In this document: positions 1-6,680 of the stretch, in pieces | How positions within the stretch are numbered: the first letter of the stretch is position 1 | How the letters are laid out: each line of letters begins with the position of its first letter | Origin: a virus | IMG/VR virus record: IMGVR_UViG_3300003321_000207 | Coordinates: 1 to 28,828 of that record | Direction: 5' to 3' (one strand) | Length of the DNA: 28,828 nt | Notes under the pieces: generated by a model | What the model saw: only the letters and a program-made list of their open reading frames with translations | Databases searched by the model: none | Told to the model about the DNA's origin: nothing | Program-made: the position numbers and the translations under genes

Positions 1-14
1 GTAGAAGACTCAGA

Positions 15-28
15 AGCCAACCACGGCT
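15..28 (+). other. Small hairpin with loop AACCAC
   Basis: A 4-bp stem (AGCC with GGCT) closes the loop AACCAC. It lies in the untranslated stretch 1-87 before the first gene. The motif GCCAACCAC recurs just before the capsid start codon (7840-7848), and AACCA-containing hairpins recur around the scaffold and capsid genes. Alone this hairpin is weak; it is listed because of the recurrence. Nothing else is recognisable in 1-87. Confidence 0.3.
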
Positions 29-87
29 GGAGAGAGATTCATCCCGTAAGCAGCGTGGTAGCTAACTAGCAGGCGATTCGTCCCACC

Positions 88-483
88 ATGATCCCCAAAG
101 ACCCCAAGCCTGAGAACAGGCCCCCAAAGAAGCACAAGCTGACCCCAGAAATGGAGGCAGCGCAGTGGAAGCCCGGACAATCTGGGAATCCAGGCGGCAG
201 ACCCAAGAAAAAGCCTGTTACGGATGCCTATGCTCGCTTGATGAGCAACCCAGCAGAAGCTGACAAGATGGCCAGAGCGTTACTGGACCAGGCTTTAGCG
301 GGAAACGTGCAGGCGGCCAAGGAGCTGCGCGAAGGTATAGAGGGAAAAGCCATGCAGGCGATCCGCATGGACGGAGAGTTGGGCCTTACCAGCATGGAGG
401 AACGTAAGCAGCGGATGGTTGAGTTGCTTAGAAAGGCTGCAAGCAGAATCGAAAGCTCGCCGATTGGGGATCAATCCCAGTGA
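88..483 (+). CDS. DUF5681-domain protein, probable small-terminase-like packaging protein
   Basis: The 131-residue protein has a basic N-terminus followed by the DUF5681 signature KPGQSGNPGGRPK (about residues 29-41) and a helical C-terminal part. DUF5681 proteins are usually found directly upstream of phage large terminases, as here, so a DNA-recognition role in packaging is inferred from family context; it has not been shown. The stop overlaps the start of the next gene (GTGA at 480-483), which suggests translational coupling. The ATG at 88 is the first good start in the frame. Confidence 0.8.
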   Translation: MIPKDPKPENRPPKKHKLTPEMEAAQWKPGQSGNPGGRPKKKPVTDAYARLMSNPAEADKMARALLDQALAGNVQAAKELREGIEGKAMQAIRMDGELGLTSMEERKQRMVELLRKAASRIESSPIGDQSQ

Positions 484-1319
484 GCGCAGTCGCCGAGATC
501 CTCAAGGAATTCTCGCCTGACATGCTCCCAGTGCTTATTTCTCAGTTAGACGAGGAAGAGCAGGGCGAGTTTCTAAGGCTGATTGAGGAGGAGGACCACG
601 AGTGCATAGTAGCGCGGTGCTCAGAGCGGGTGGTTGCTCACGACCGTGGCCCGATGTACTGGCTGCGTACCTTCACCAAAACCGAAAACTACCACTGGGA
701 GAAGCAGGGACTTCCGCCAAAGGCACCGTTTCCACATAAGCCGTATCCCAAGGAGACGCTGGTCGCATATGGCATCCCTGAAGAAAAGCTGGACTGGGAC
801 TACCTTGACTGGCTGATGAGCTTCCTTCTTGAGTCCTACGAGTCCGGTAAGCCTCTGAATATTCCCAAGACGCGGGAGATGATAACGAGCTGGCTGGTGG
901 TGGGTTACATAACCTGGTCATGCCAGTTTTTTCAGAACGTGCAGGCGGTCGGACAGTCGGAGAAGGATGACAAAGCTAAGGGCTTAATCAAGTACTCCAA
1001 CATCCTGTACGAAAATCAGCCAGCATGGTTGAAAGCTAGATTCCCTCTGAGACGTGGAGAGGCTGGGACGCTGCACTCAATCGAGTGGGCGCATGGATCA
1101 AGTTTTACTGGAGTGCCTCAAGGGGAAAGACAGACTGCCAGCCACCACCCTACGATCTACTTCAACGACGAATCGGCTCATCAACCGGGATGGAAGGCTA
1201 CCGTCGATATCGTAAAGCCGGTCGCCAAGCAGATTATCTCTGTGAGTTCGGCAGCGTTTTCAGACTTTGGAATTGCGTGTGATCCGCATGAAGGAGCAAC
1301 AACCGATGGCAATCAATGA
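480..1319 (+). CDS. Large terminase, ATPase half (split gene)
   Basis: The 279-residue protein holds the ATPase domain of a phage large terminase (TerL), the motor that pumps DNA through the portal. A deviant Walker A of the TerL type (IPKTREMITSW) starts at about residue 128. A Walker B with catalytic Glu (TIYFNDES) lies at about 225-232, with D230 and E231. A motif III-like SSAA follows at about 256-259. The protein then ends some 20 residues later without the RNase H-like nuclease domain found in intact TerL proteins. That nuclease is encoded separately at 2521-3546. The GTG start at 480 overlaps the preceding stop. The last residues (from about 264 on) are probably not original TerL sequence, because the next gene already starts at 1306. 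Confidence 0.82.
   Translation: MSAVAEILKEFSPDMLPVLISQLDEEEQGEFLRLIEEEDHECIVARCSERVVAHDRGPMYWLRTFTKTENYHWEKQGLPPKAPFPHKPYPKETLVAYGIPEEKLDWDYLDWLMSFLLESYESGKPLNIPKTREMITSWLVVGYITWSCQFFQNVQAVGQSEKDDKAKGLIKYSNILYENQPAWLKARFPLRRGEAGTLHSIEWAHGSSFTGVPQGERQTASHHPTIYFNDESAHQPGWKATVDIVKPVAKQIISVSSAAFSDFGIACDPHEGATTDGNQ
1265..1273 (+). repeat. 9-nt direct repeat CTTTGGAAT flanking the terminase interruption (second copy 2510-2518)
   Basis: CTTTGGAAT occurs at the point where the ATPase half of the terminase runs out (1265-1273) and again at 2510-2518, just before the ATG of the nuclease half. The copies bracket the 1.2-kb intervening block. Exact recombination between them would remove 1245 nt. That would join the upstream frame to the frame of the small gene 2202-2528, which meets a stop, so simple loop-out does not restore the terminase. 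The repeat may be a relic of insertion or chance. Confidence 0.4.
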
Positions 1320-1533
1320 CATGCAGCAAGACAGCGATGCTCAGGAATACGGTGGCGATCAAGGGGATGAGAACGACTCTGGCTACGAAGAGTGCGAACG
1401 GAGAATCAATGCGCTGGCCAGTTGGGCCCAATCTGTCGGAGCAAAGTTAGGTATTCCGTTCAGCGATGGTGGGCAGGACGACGATCCTCTAAAAGCGGCA
1501 ATTGCTGGAACGAAAGGAGCGCTTGGAAGCTAG
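1306..1533 (+). CDS. Hypothetical small acidic protein
   Basis: About 75 residues, rich in Asp and Glu in the first 30, then a short segment with Trp and Gly, ending in a Gly/Ala/Leu-rich tail. No family is recognised. The start at 1306 is chosen because AAGGAG (1291-1296) lies 9 nt upstream; an earlier in-frame ATG at 1288 has no such site. The start overlaps the end of the terminase ATPase gene. It is the first gene of the block that separates the terminase halves. Confidence 0.55.
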   Translation: MAINDMQQDSDAQEYGGDQGDENDSGYEECERRINALASWAQSVGAKLGIPFSDGGQDDDPLKAAIAGTKGALGS

Positions 1534-1988
1534 GTGGCGCTATCCAATTACGAGTACGTTAAGCGGTGGCGAAGTCTCAATAAGGACAAAGTGGCGGAGC
1601 AATCTAACGCCGCAGAGAGCAGCTATACGCCTATAAGAAAAAGTGGCGGCAGGCGAATTTGAAGGAACAGAGAAAAAAGGAGGCCGCTTACGCTAGGAAA
1701 AGGCGCAATGACGTAGAAGCCCAACGTGTTAGATGCCAACGGTTCAGATTAAAGCGCGTCGCCAAACAAGAAGAAGTGGCAGGCCGAAAACGGCCGTCCG
1801 AATGTGAACTATGCAGATGCAAAGCTAGGACTGTCTTCGACCACTGCCACTCCAGCGGTAAGTTCCGGGGATGGTTGTGCGATAGATGTAACAGGACTCT
1901 TGGAAGCGTCAAGGACGACGTTTCTATCCTATTGCTAATGGTCGAATATCTCACCCGTGGAGGAACACATGGCAAAGCTAAGCGCTAG
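1534..1988 (+). pseudogene. Endonuclease VII-type HNH nuclease, frameshifted
   Basis: The C-terminal part (frame of 1659-1988) is a recombination endonuclease VII-type domain: a CxxC pair (CELC), then DHCH, a G..RG step, CDRCN and LGSVKDD. These are the zinc ligands and catalytic His/Asn pattern of this His-Me/HNH family, often seen as freestanding mobile endonucleases in phages. The N-terminal part is in another frame, starting with GTG at 1534 right after the preceding stop. It reads ALSNYEYVKRWRSLNKDKVAEQ and would run smoothly into RRREQLYAYKKKWRQANL if one base were restored near 1600-1610. The upstream frame stops at 1660-1662; the downstream frame is closed by TAA at 1605-1607. No slippery heptamer is visible, so a one-base deletion is more likely than programmed frameshifting. 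A truncated but domain-complete protein could still start at TTG 1659 (109 aa). Confidence 0.65.
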
Positions 1989-2199
1989 CCAAAGAAACTC
2001 ATTGCCATCACAGGATTTCGCTTTACCTGGAAGGAAGTATCCAATCGAAAACCCTAGTCACGCCAGAAATGCTCTGGCCCGAGTGTCTCAGCACGGTACG
2101 CCGGCGGAGAAGGCGGCTGTGCGGGCCAAGGTTCGCAAGAAGTTTCCAGGAATCGGCAAGCCCAAGAAGAACTCCACTCCATTCATCGGGGAGATGTAG
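1969..2199 (+). CDS. Small basic phage protein with HARNALARVSQ motif
   Basis: The 76-residue basic protein has the segment LPSQDFALPGRKYPI followed by HARNALARVSQHG and a basic helix ending near KKFPG. This LP-x-FA-x-RKYPI / HARNALARV pattern is familiar from small phage proteins and from short domains near phage head genes (similar to DUF6582-type segments). Its function is not known to me. The start at 1969 follows GGAGG (1959-1963) by 5 nt, in preference to the in-frame GTG at 1957. It overlaps the end of the endonuclease gene. Confidence 0.65.
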   Translation: MAKLSASQRNSLPSQDFALPGRKYPIENPSHARNALARVSQHGTPAEKAAVRAKVRKKFPGIGKPKKNSTPFIGEM

Positions 2200-2201
2200 C
2201 C

Positions 2202-2528
2202 ATGCAGAAAAGCAAATCCGGTAATCACCCGACGCGCAATCTTGGCATCTACGCGCACGCTCCAAAAGGCCGCCATCGGGAGAAGAAAGTTCCGAAGCCT
2301 ACCGATGGCAACTACAAGCCAAAGGGAGATTTACGTGAGAACCTACATTCCACGCAGAAATCAGTGGCTGGCGTGGACATGGGGCGCTCTGACGTAAAGA
2401 GCGAAAGCATCGGTCCGGACCTCGGCCCTCTCACTGGAACCCCCAAGGCCTACACGGTAAAGCCGCCTAAACGGCAGATGAAGAACAGCAAGCCCAGCGG
2501 CACCCCGTTCTTTGGAATCAATGCCTGA
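2202..2528 (+). CDS. Hypothetical basic protein upstream of the terminase nuclease half
   Basis: The 108-residue protein is Lys/Pro/Gly rich with no predicted membrane segment and little secondary structure. The start ATG at 2202 follows GGGGAG (2188-2193) by 8 nt. Its last codons (FFGINA then stop) contain the second copy of the 9-nt repeat and overlap the ATG of the terminase nuclease gene by 8 nt, so the two are probably translationally coupled. No family recognised; possibly a minor virion or nucleic-acid-binding protein, judging only by its charge. Confidence 0.55.
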   Translation: MQKSKSGNHPTRNLGIYAHAPKGRHREKKVPKPTDGNYKPKGDLRENLHSTQKSVAGVDMGRSDVKSESIGPDLGPLTGTPKAYTVKPPKRQMKNSKPSGTPFFGINA

Positions 2529-3546
2529 GATCACCAATGTTTTCCCCGGCATCCGTCGCTGGGAAAACTCACACGGTGCCATCGTAGTGGAAGTGCTCTA
2601 CAAGGCAGACCCGCACAAAGCCCTCGGCCCAGAGGAATTTATCCCTGAGCAGAACATGATGATGAGCCCATGGCTTCTCTCTGAGTACAGGGGCATGCAG
2701 GACAAGGCTCTCTTCCGGCAAGAATACCTGATTGACTTTGAGGCTACTCAGGGCGCTCGCGTGTTCTACATGGAGGATGAAGCAACGCTCGTCCGGTCGA
2801 AGGATGTTGGACCTATTCCGCATGAATGGACGCGCTGGTATGGCCTTGATCCTCATCCGAGGGTTCCACACGCTCATCTCTGGTGCGCGGTTGATCCATA
2901 CGGTGACCGATGGTATTACAGGGAGTTCTGGCCGTCAAAGATGTACGGCAAGCGAGGAGCGGTTCCTGAAGACGATACGCGGATGAAGATCAAGGAGCAC
3001 GCCACCATCGTTCACTATCTTGAGTCAGCAGACAATCCGGAGAACTGTGGCAAGCAGGAGAGAGTCTACCGGCGCGTGATTGACTACGCTGCGCGAGCGT
3101 TTGGCCAAGGCACGGTCGATGATGAACCGCAGCTCAACTTTCAGGAGCGGTATGAAAAGGTGTCTCTGGAGATAGGCAGAGAACACGGCGACAACTGGCG
3201 CATGACGTTCGTGGATTGCGTTAAAGACCACGCTGCTGGCATTGAACTGGTCAATGACGGACTCAAGCCGCTATGGGCAGAAGGTCCGAAGGGCGAGATC
3301 AGAAGGTCACGGATTCACATCCTCGAAGACAAGTGCCCGGAACTTGTATTGCAGATCAAGACGAATCGCTATCCGCAGCTCAGTCCGGTGCAGGCGGCCG
3401 TACGCGATCCGTTATCTGAGCCGTTGCAGTTGCGTCGCCACATGACAGACAACCTGCGATACATCGAGATGGACAGGCCCAGATTCATTCCAAAGCTATC
3501 GATGAAAGATGATTTTGAGCCCATCCATGCGGGCGTGAACTACTGA
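2521..3546 (+). CDS. Large terminase, nuclease half (split gene)
   Basis: About 341 residues. The N-terminus (HGAIVVEVLYKADPHK) and the following FRQEYLIDFEA match the region that in an intact TerL comes straight after ATPase motif III. Next comes an RNase H-like nuclease start, YGLDPHPRVPHAHLW, with the first acidic residue in GLDPH, followed by typical strand segments (DRWYYREFWPS). No Walker motifs are present, so this protein depends on the ATPase half at 480-1319. ATG 2521 is preferred; an in-frame TTG lies at 2512. The two halves together (roughly 600 residues) are about the size of one TerL. The stop overlaps the portal start (TGATG). Confidence 0.82.
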   Translation: MPEITNVFPGIRRWENSHGAIVVEVLYKADPHKALGPEEFIPEQNMMMSPWLLSEYRGMQDKALFRQEYLIDFEATQGARVFYMEDEATLVRSKDVGPIPHEWTRWYGLDPHPRVPHAHLWCAVDPYGDRWYYREFWPSKMYGKRGAVPEDDTRMKIKEHATIVHYLESADNPENCGKQERVYRRVIDYAARAFGQGTVDDEPQLNFQERYEKVSLEIGREHGDNWRMTFVDCVKDHAAGIELVNDGLKPLWAEGPKGEIRRSRIHILEDKCPELVLQIKTNRYPQLSPVQAAVRDPLSEPLQLRRHMTDNLRYIEMDRPRFIPKLSMKDDFEPIHAGVNY

Positions 3547-5738
3547 TGAGTACAGCCCCAACCATAACGAAGGGCGCGCCTACCCCTCTTGATCCAGGCA
3601 ACGGACTGCCCAATGACCCACAGTCTCGCTTGGGGCACATCCGGGAGTTGTTTGATATTTCCTCGAAGTGGATGCAGGACAACTACTGGGATGAATTTGC
3701 TGAAGTCTTCCGGGCATCACGGTGCCGTACGGCTCCGATCATGGTTACGGACAAGAACGGCAACAAGACGGAGGACAAGAATCGCACTAACGTCTGCATG
3801 CCGGAATTGAACCTCATCATCAAGCGCAAGACAGCGCGCCTAACGGCCAATCCTCCTACTTTGAATTACTACGTTCCCGGTGACGATCCGGAGATGCTTG
3901 CCGAAAGACTGACAGCGCGGGCCTACTACGAATATGACCGCTCTGGAGAGGCGATTGAGTTCCGCCGCGGAGTCCAGCAGGCCAATACGTTCGGCTACAA
4001 CTACTTCAAGACCTTCCATGACACGGTAGACGTAGTGCGCCAGATGCGCTATCGCACGGAAAAAATGCGCGACCGGGCGACGTTCATGCGTCTTCAGGGA
4101 GCCAACCAGGAAGAAATCCAGAATGCAGTGGAGTCTCAGGGGCAAGACCTCAGTGATGCCGAAGTAGCAAGTGCGCTTCAGCTACACGGAGATGAGCTAC
4201 GGGGTTCAATGCCCATGACGATGTACGAGGGCCCCGTAACGAAGTGCCGCTTCATAGGCGATGTTCTGCTTGAACCAGGATGCCTGACGCTCAACGATTC
4301 AGCGTTTGTCCTTGAGGACTACAAAGAGACGGCCCTCTGGCTTACGAAGATGGCCGGGAAAAGTTACACCGACCCTGAGAGCGGGTTGCAGGTTCCAATA
4401 TTCGACAAGGACGCCATTAATGACCTGATGGCGCAGGATACGGAACTGCGGCATGACAAACACGAGAATCTGAAGCGGATACTCAGGGATGCAGTACAGA
4501 TGAACCATCCCTATCTGGCGAACCGTCTGCTTCCGCAGAAGCGCTTCCGCATCACAGAATTTCACGCTCCGGACAAGGACGGGCGGTTATGGATTGAATA
4601 CATCGGCAATGATTCGGTGTATCTGGGCAAGCAGGTATATCCCTTTGACCTCTGGGGGAGATGGGTCTACACCGAGTTCGTTCCATGGCCAGACTTAATT
4701 GGAGCAATTGGGGACTCAAGCCCGCGACTGTTGAGATTCCTGCACGCCATGCACAACGCCGCAGTAGGACAGAGGAATGACCTAATCAGCAACCAACTGC
4801 GGCGGACGTACATTGCTGCCACAGAGGCCGACATTCCAGAGAAGATGCTGGAAAGGAAGTTTGGGAAGATTCTCGTTATACAGAGCGGGAATCCCGCTGG
4901 TTTCCGCCCATTAGATGAGCCAGATGTTCCGGCATCGGCATGGCAGACAGAAGCACAGATCGTATCTGAGATGATGCGCGCCGAGCCAGCCATTGGAGCA
5001 GTCGAGTCGGGCACAGAGGCCAATCCTCAGGCCGGAAAGACGGCTACCACGGCGATTCTGGCAGCGAAGTCCAGCGATGCGCTAACGCAGTTTGAACTTG
5101 ATGGCCTGAACCTATGCCTGAAGGAACTTGGCGAGAAGAAGCTGGAGATTCATCGTCAGTTGGCAGACGGTCCCATACCTGTCCCCAATCGTCCGCAATA
5201 TGTTAAGAGTGAAGCCCTTAGCCAGCGATACGGGAAGACATCCCTCATCGAAATTGATCCGTACGAAATCCAAGATCCAATGATTACGGTTGAGCCCGTA
5301 GCTGGTTCTACGCTGGCAGTGGACGACGAGTTGAGGGCGGGAAAGATTCAGAGCGTGTATCAGATGGCAGAGACAGACCCTACCATCTGGAACAAGTACG
5401 AGGTGGCAAAGCTGGTGCTGACCACGATCAAGGGAATTGGCAGCACAGACAAACTGTTGCGCGATCCATCAGAACAGGCTCCAGCAGGGCCGAAAGTCGG
5501 GGTCAACGTGTCTGTACCGTTCGACAAGTTACAGCCTGACACGCAGAACGAAATCTTGCAGATGCTTGGACTTCCTCCGAGCCAGGATGCAACAGCTAAA
5601 GGGCAGATAGATGCCGTTATCCATGCAGCAAAAGGCGCGAATGCAGCCTCGGAGCTGGCAAGCCCCGCAGAAGTTCCCGGCGATGTGCTGAGTAGAACAA
5701 CTAAGGCTGTCCAGGACAGAATCAGTGGAACCGTTTGA
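3546..5738 (+). CDS. Portal protein
   Basis: The 730-residue protein sits directly after the terminase, in the usual place and with the usual size for a podoviral portal, the dodecameric ring at the DNA-entry vertex. Visible features fit: an N-terminal helical part, a conserved block LIIKRKTARLTANPP (about residues 90-104), a helical insertion at about 165-215 with charged coiled-coil-like sequence, and an Ala/Glu-rich helical C-terminus as in the barrel of long portals. I see no catalytic motifs. The start ATG overlaps the terminase stop by one base. The assignment is from position, length and pattern. Confidence 0.8.
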   Translation: MSTAPTITKGAPTPLDPGNGLPNDPQSRLGHIRELFDISSKWMQDNYWDEFAEVFRASRCRTAPIMVTDKNGNKTEDKNRTNVCMPELNLIIKRKTARLTANPPTLNYYVPGDDPEMLAERLTARAYYEYDRSGEAIEFRRGVQQANTFGYNYFKTFHDTVDVVRQMRYRTEKMRDRATFMRLQGANQEEIQNAVESQGQDLSDAEVASALQLHGDELRGSMPMTMYEGPVTKCRFIGDVLLEPGCLTLNDSAFVLEDYKETALWLTKMAGKSYTDPESGLQVPIFDKDAINDLMAQDTELRHDKHENLKRILRDAVQMNHPYLANRLLPQKRFRITEFHAPDKDGRLWIEYIGNDSVYLGKQVYPFDLWGRWVYTEFVPWPDLIGAIGDSSPRLLRFLHAMHNAAVGQRNDLISNQLRRTYIAATEADIPEKMLERKFGKILVIQSGNPAGFRPLDEPDVPASAWQTEAQIVSEMMRAEPAIGAVESGTEANPQAGKTATTAILAAKSSDALTQFELDGLNLCLKELGEKKLEIHRQLADGPIPVPNRPQYVKSEALSQRYGKTSLIEIDPYEIQDPMITVEPVAGSTLAVDDELRAGKIQSVYQMAETDPTIWNKYEVAKLVLTTIKGIGSTDKLLRDPSEQAPAGPKVGVNVSVPFDKLQPDTQNEILQMLGLPPSQDATAKGQIDAVIHAAKGANAASELASPAEVPGDVLSRTTKAVQDRISGTV

Positions 5739-5979
5739 CCTGAAGGAGCAGGACGCTATCCTGCATGTTCTCAGAGACCCGCTATACGCTTCGGCATTCA
5801 AGAAGTTCTTCCGCAATCACGAGGTGTACTACACGGAGCGGGCACGAGTCGAACTGAACATCATTCCAGAAGATTTGCACGCCAAGGCCAAGCATGAGGC
5901 TCAGGCCAAGCAATACGCAGCCATGGCAAAAGCATGGGGCACGGCGTATGCAGAACTGGAGAAGGTGGCGGAGGCATGA
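5725..5979 (+). CDS. Hypothetical small helical protein after the portal
   Basis: The 84-residue, largely helical protein begins at GTG 5725 and overlaps the portal end by 14 nt. Its second half is an Ala/Lys/Glu amphipathic helix (HAKAKHEAQAKQYAAMAKAW). No family recognised. Its place between portal and scaffold suggests a minor head or assembly role. Its stop overlaps the next small ORF (ATGA at 5976-5979). Confidence 0.6.
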   Translation: MEPFDLKEQDAILHVLRDPLYASAFKKFFRNHEVYYTERARVELNIIPEDLHAKAKHEAQAKQYAAMAKAWGTAYAELEKVAEA

Positions 5980-6080
5980 GCGTTTTCAGGTCCCCTTACG
6001 CTGAAGGCACGATCTTCACTTGTCCCGTGTGCGCGAAGACTTTCCAGCGTAGCTCAAATGGTAGAGCAGATGCCTCGTAA
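5976..6080 (+). CDS. Very small protein with CPVC motif, 3' end inside tRNA-like sequence
   Basis: The 34-codon frame starts with ATG overlapping the preceding stop (ATGA) and contains TCPVCAKTFQR, half of a C2C2-type zinc-binding site. From about codon 25 the sequence is the tRNA-Thr-like element, and the stop TAA lies in its anticodon loop. The most likely reading is a zinc-ribbon gene truncated when the tRNA-like sequence arrived. Translation is plausible but unproven. Confidence 0.4.
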   Translation: MSVFRSPYAEGTIFTCPVCAKTFQRSSNGRADAS

Positions 6081-6119
6081 TCATCAGGTTGTCAGTTCGA
6101 GTCTGACCGGCGCCCTCCA
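6043..6119 (+). tRNA. tRNA-Thr(CGU)-like sequence with unpaired acceptor stem (possible pseudo-tRNA or att site)
   Basis: D arm: stem GCTC (6052-6055) with GAGC (6064-6067), loop holding the invariant GG. Anticodon arm: GATG/CATC with loop CTCGTAA, anticodon CGT at 6076-6078 (reads Thr codon ACG), and a C-T mismatch at pair 31-39. T arm: GTCAG/CTGAC with loop TTCGAGT. TCCA follows at 6116-6119. The weak point is the acceptor stem: 5' TCCAGCG against 3' CGGCGCC pairs at only three of seven positions, and one extra C precedes TCCA. It therefore looks like tRNA positions 6 or 7 to 76 joined to unrelated phage sequence. This may be a decayed captured tRNA or a tRNA-matching attachment site; no integrase gene is in the window. 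Confidence 0.55.
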
Positions 6120-6151
6120 ATTTTATACCGCAGTTCCAAGAGTAGACCGGA

Positions 6152-6595
6152 ATGCCCAAAGAACAATACCAAGTCTCGCGCCTCAAGAGCGGCGGCGACG
6201 TGCGCGACCTGCTTGCCGAGGTGAAGAGCTCAATCTACGTGTGCGGAGACGGGAAAATATTCTCTTCCATTGACGCCACCCTGCTCTACGTGGATCGGTT
6301 TGGCGGCACAGCGTTGGAGTACAGGCCGGATGGAAACGAGTTTAAGCCCACAGGATTCTCCGTATCTTGGCTGCGGTGCGAAAACTGTAATAAACGTTGG
6401 AGAAGCGATACTGCACCGAGTTTTGGGGAACAGGATTGTTGTTCTCCTGAATGCGCCAAGGAAGTTGAAGACTTTTATGCCGCTGGCGGGATCGGCATAT
6501 TCGGACAGTCCGTCCGGGAAGTCAAGGAGCACATCCGGAAATGCAGTGAAGCAGGGCACGACCCATATGCGGAATGCGCTGGGCGGACAGCGTGA
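6152..6595 (+). CDS. Hypothetical protein with zinc-ribbon-like cysteines
   Basis: 147 residues. The first half is a mixed alpha/beta segment (YVCGDGKIFSSIDATLLYVD). The middle holds CENC followed about 22 residues later by CCSPEC, a two-knuckle zinc-binding pattern. The C-terminus is a charged helix with a further Cys. No family recognised. The ATG at 6152 has only a weak ribosome site (CCGGA). It lies between the tRNA-like element and the scaffold gene. Confidence 0.6.
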   Translation: MPKEQYQVSRLKSGGDVRDLLAEVKSSIYVCGDGKIFSSIDATLLYVDRFGGTALEYRPDGNEFKPTGFSVSWLRCENCNKRWRSDTAPSFGEQDCCSPECAKEVEDFYAAGGIGIFGQSVREVKEHIRKCSEAGHDPYAECAGRTA

Positions 6596-6627
6596 ACTCC
6601 CTGCGACTGCTTAATCCAAAGTTTTCA

Positions 6628-6642
6628 GCCGGACCAACCGGC
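6628..6642 (+). promoter_or_regulatory. Hairpin GCCGG / CCGGC with loop ACCAA
   Basis: A perfect 5-bp stem with the short loop ACCAA in the 85-nt gap before the scaffold gene. It is a shorter relative of the AACCAAC-loop hairpin that follows at 6648. No U-tract follows, so it does not look like a terminator. Confidence 0.4.
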
Positions 6643-6647
6643 AGAGC

Positions 6648-6666
6648 ATCGGGAACCAACCCCGGT
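6648..6666 (+). promoter_or_regulatory. RNA hairpin with AACCAAC loop in the scaffold leader
   Basis: A 6-bp stem (ATCGGG with CCCGGT, one T-G pair) closes a heptaloop AACCAAC. It lies 3 nt before the ribosome site AGGAGAG (6670-6676) of the gene at 6681. The same loop occurs in hairpins with different stems at 6699, 6952 and 9079. This points to conserved RNA structure, perhaps a translational operator or protein-binding site; the role is inferred. Confidence 0.5.
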
Positions 6667-6680
6667 GACAGGAGAGAGTA

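Noticed and set aside
1600-1662. Programmed ribosomal frameshift in the endonuclease gene
   Set aside because: No X-XXY-YYZ slippery heptamer or clear downstream pseudoknot; a one-base deletion explains the two frames more simply.
1274-2520. Group I or II intron inside the terminase gene
   Set aside because: No intron core could be recognised by eye. The interval is almost fully coding with three good ribosome sites, and the nuclease half has its own start. Left as a test within the split-terminase finding.
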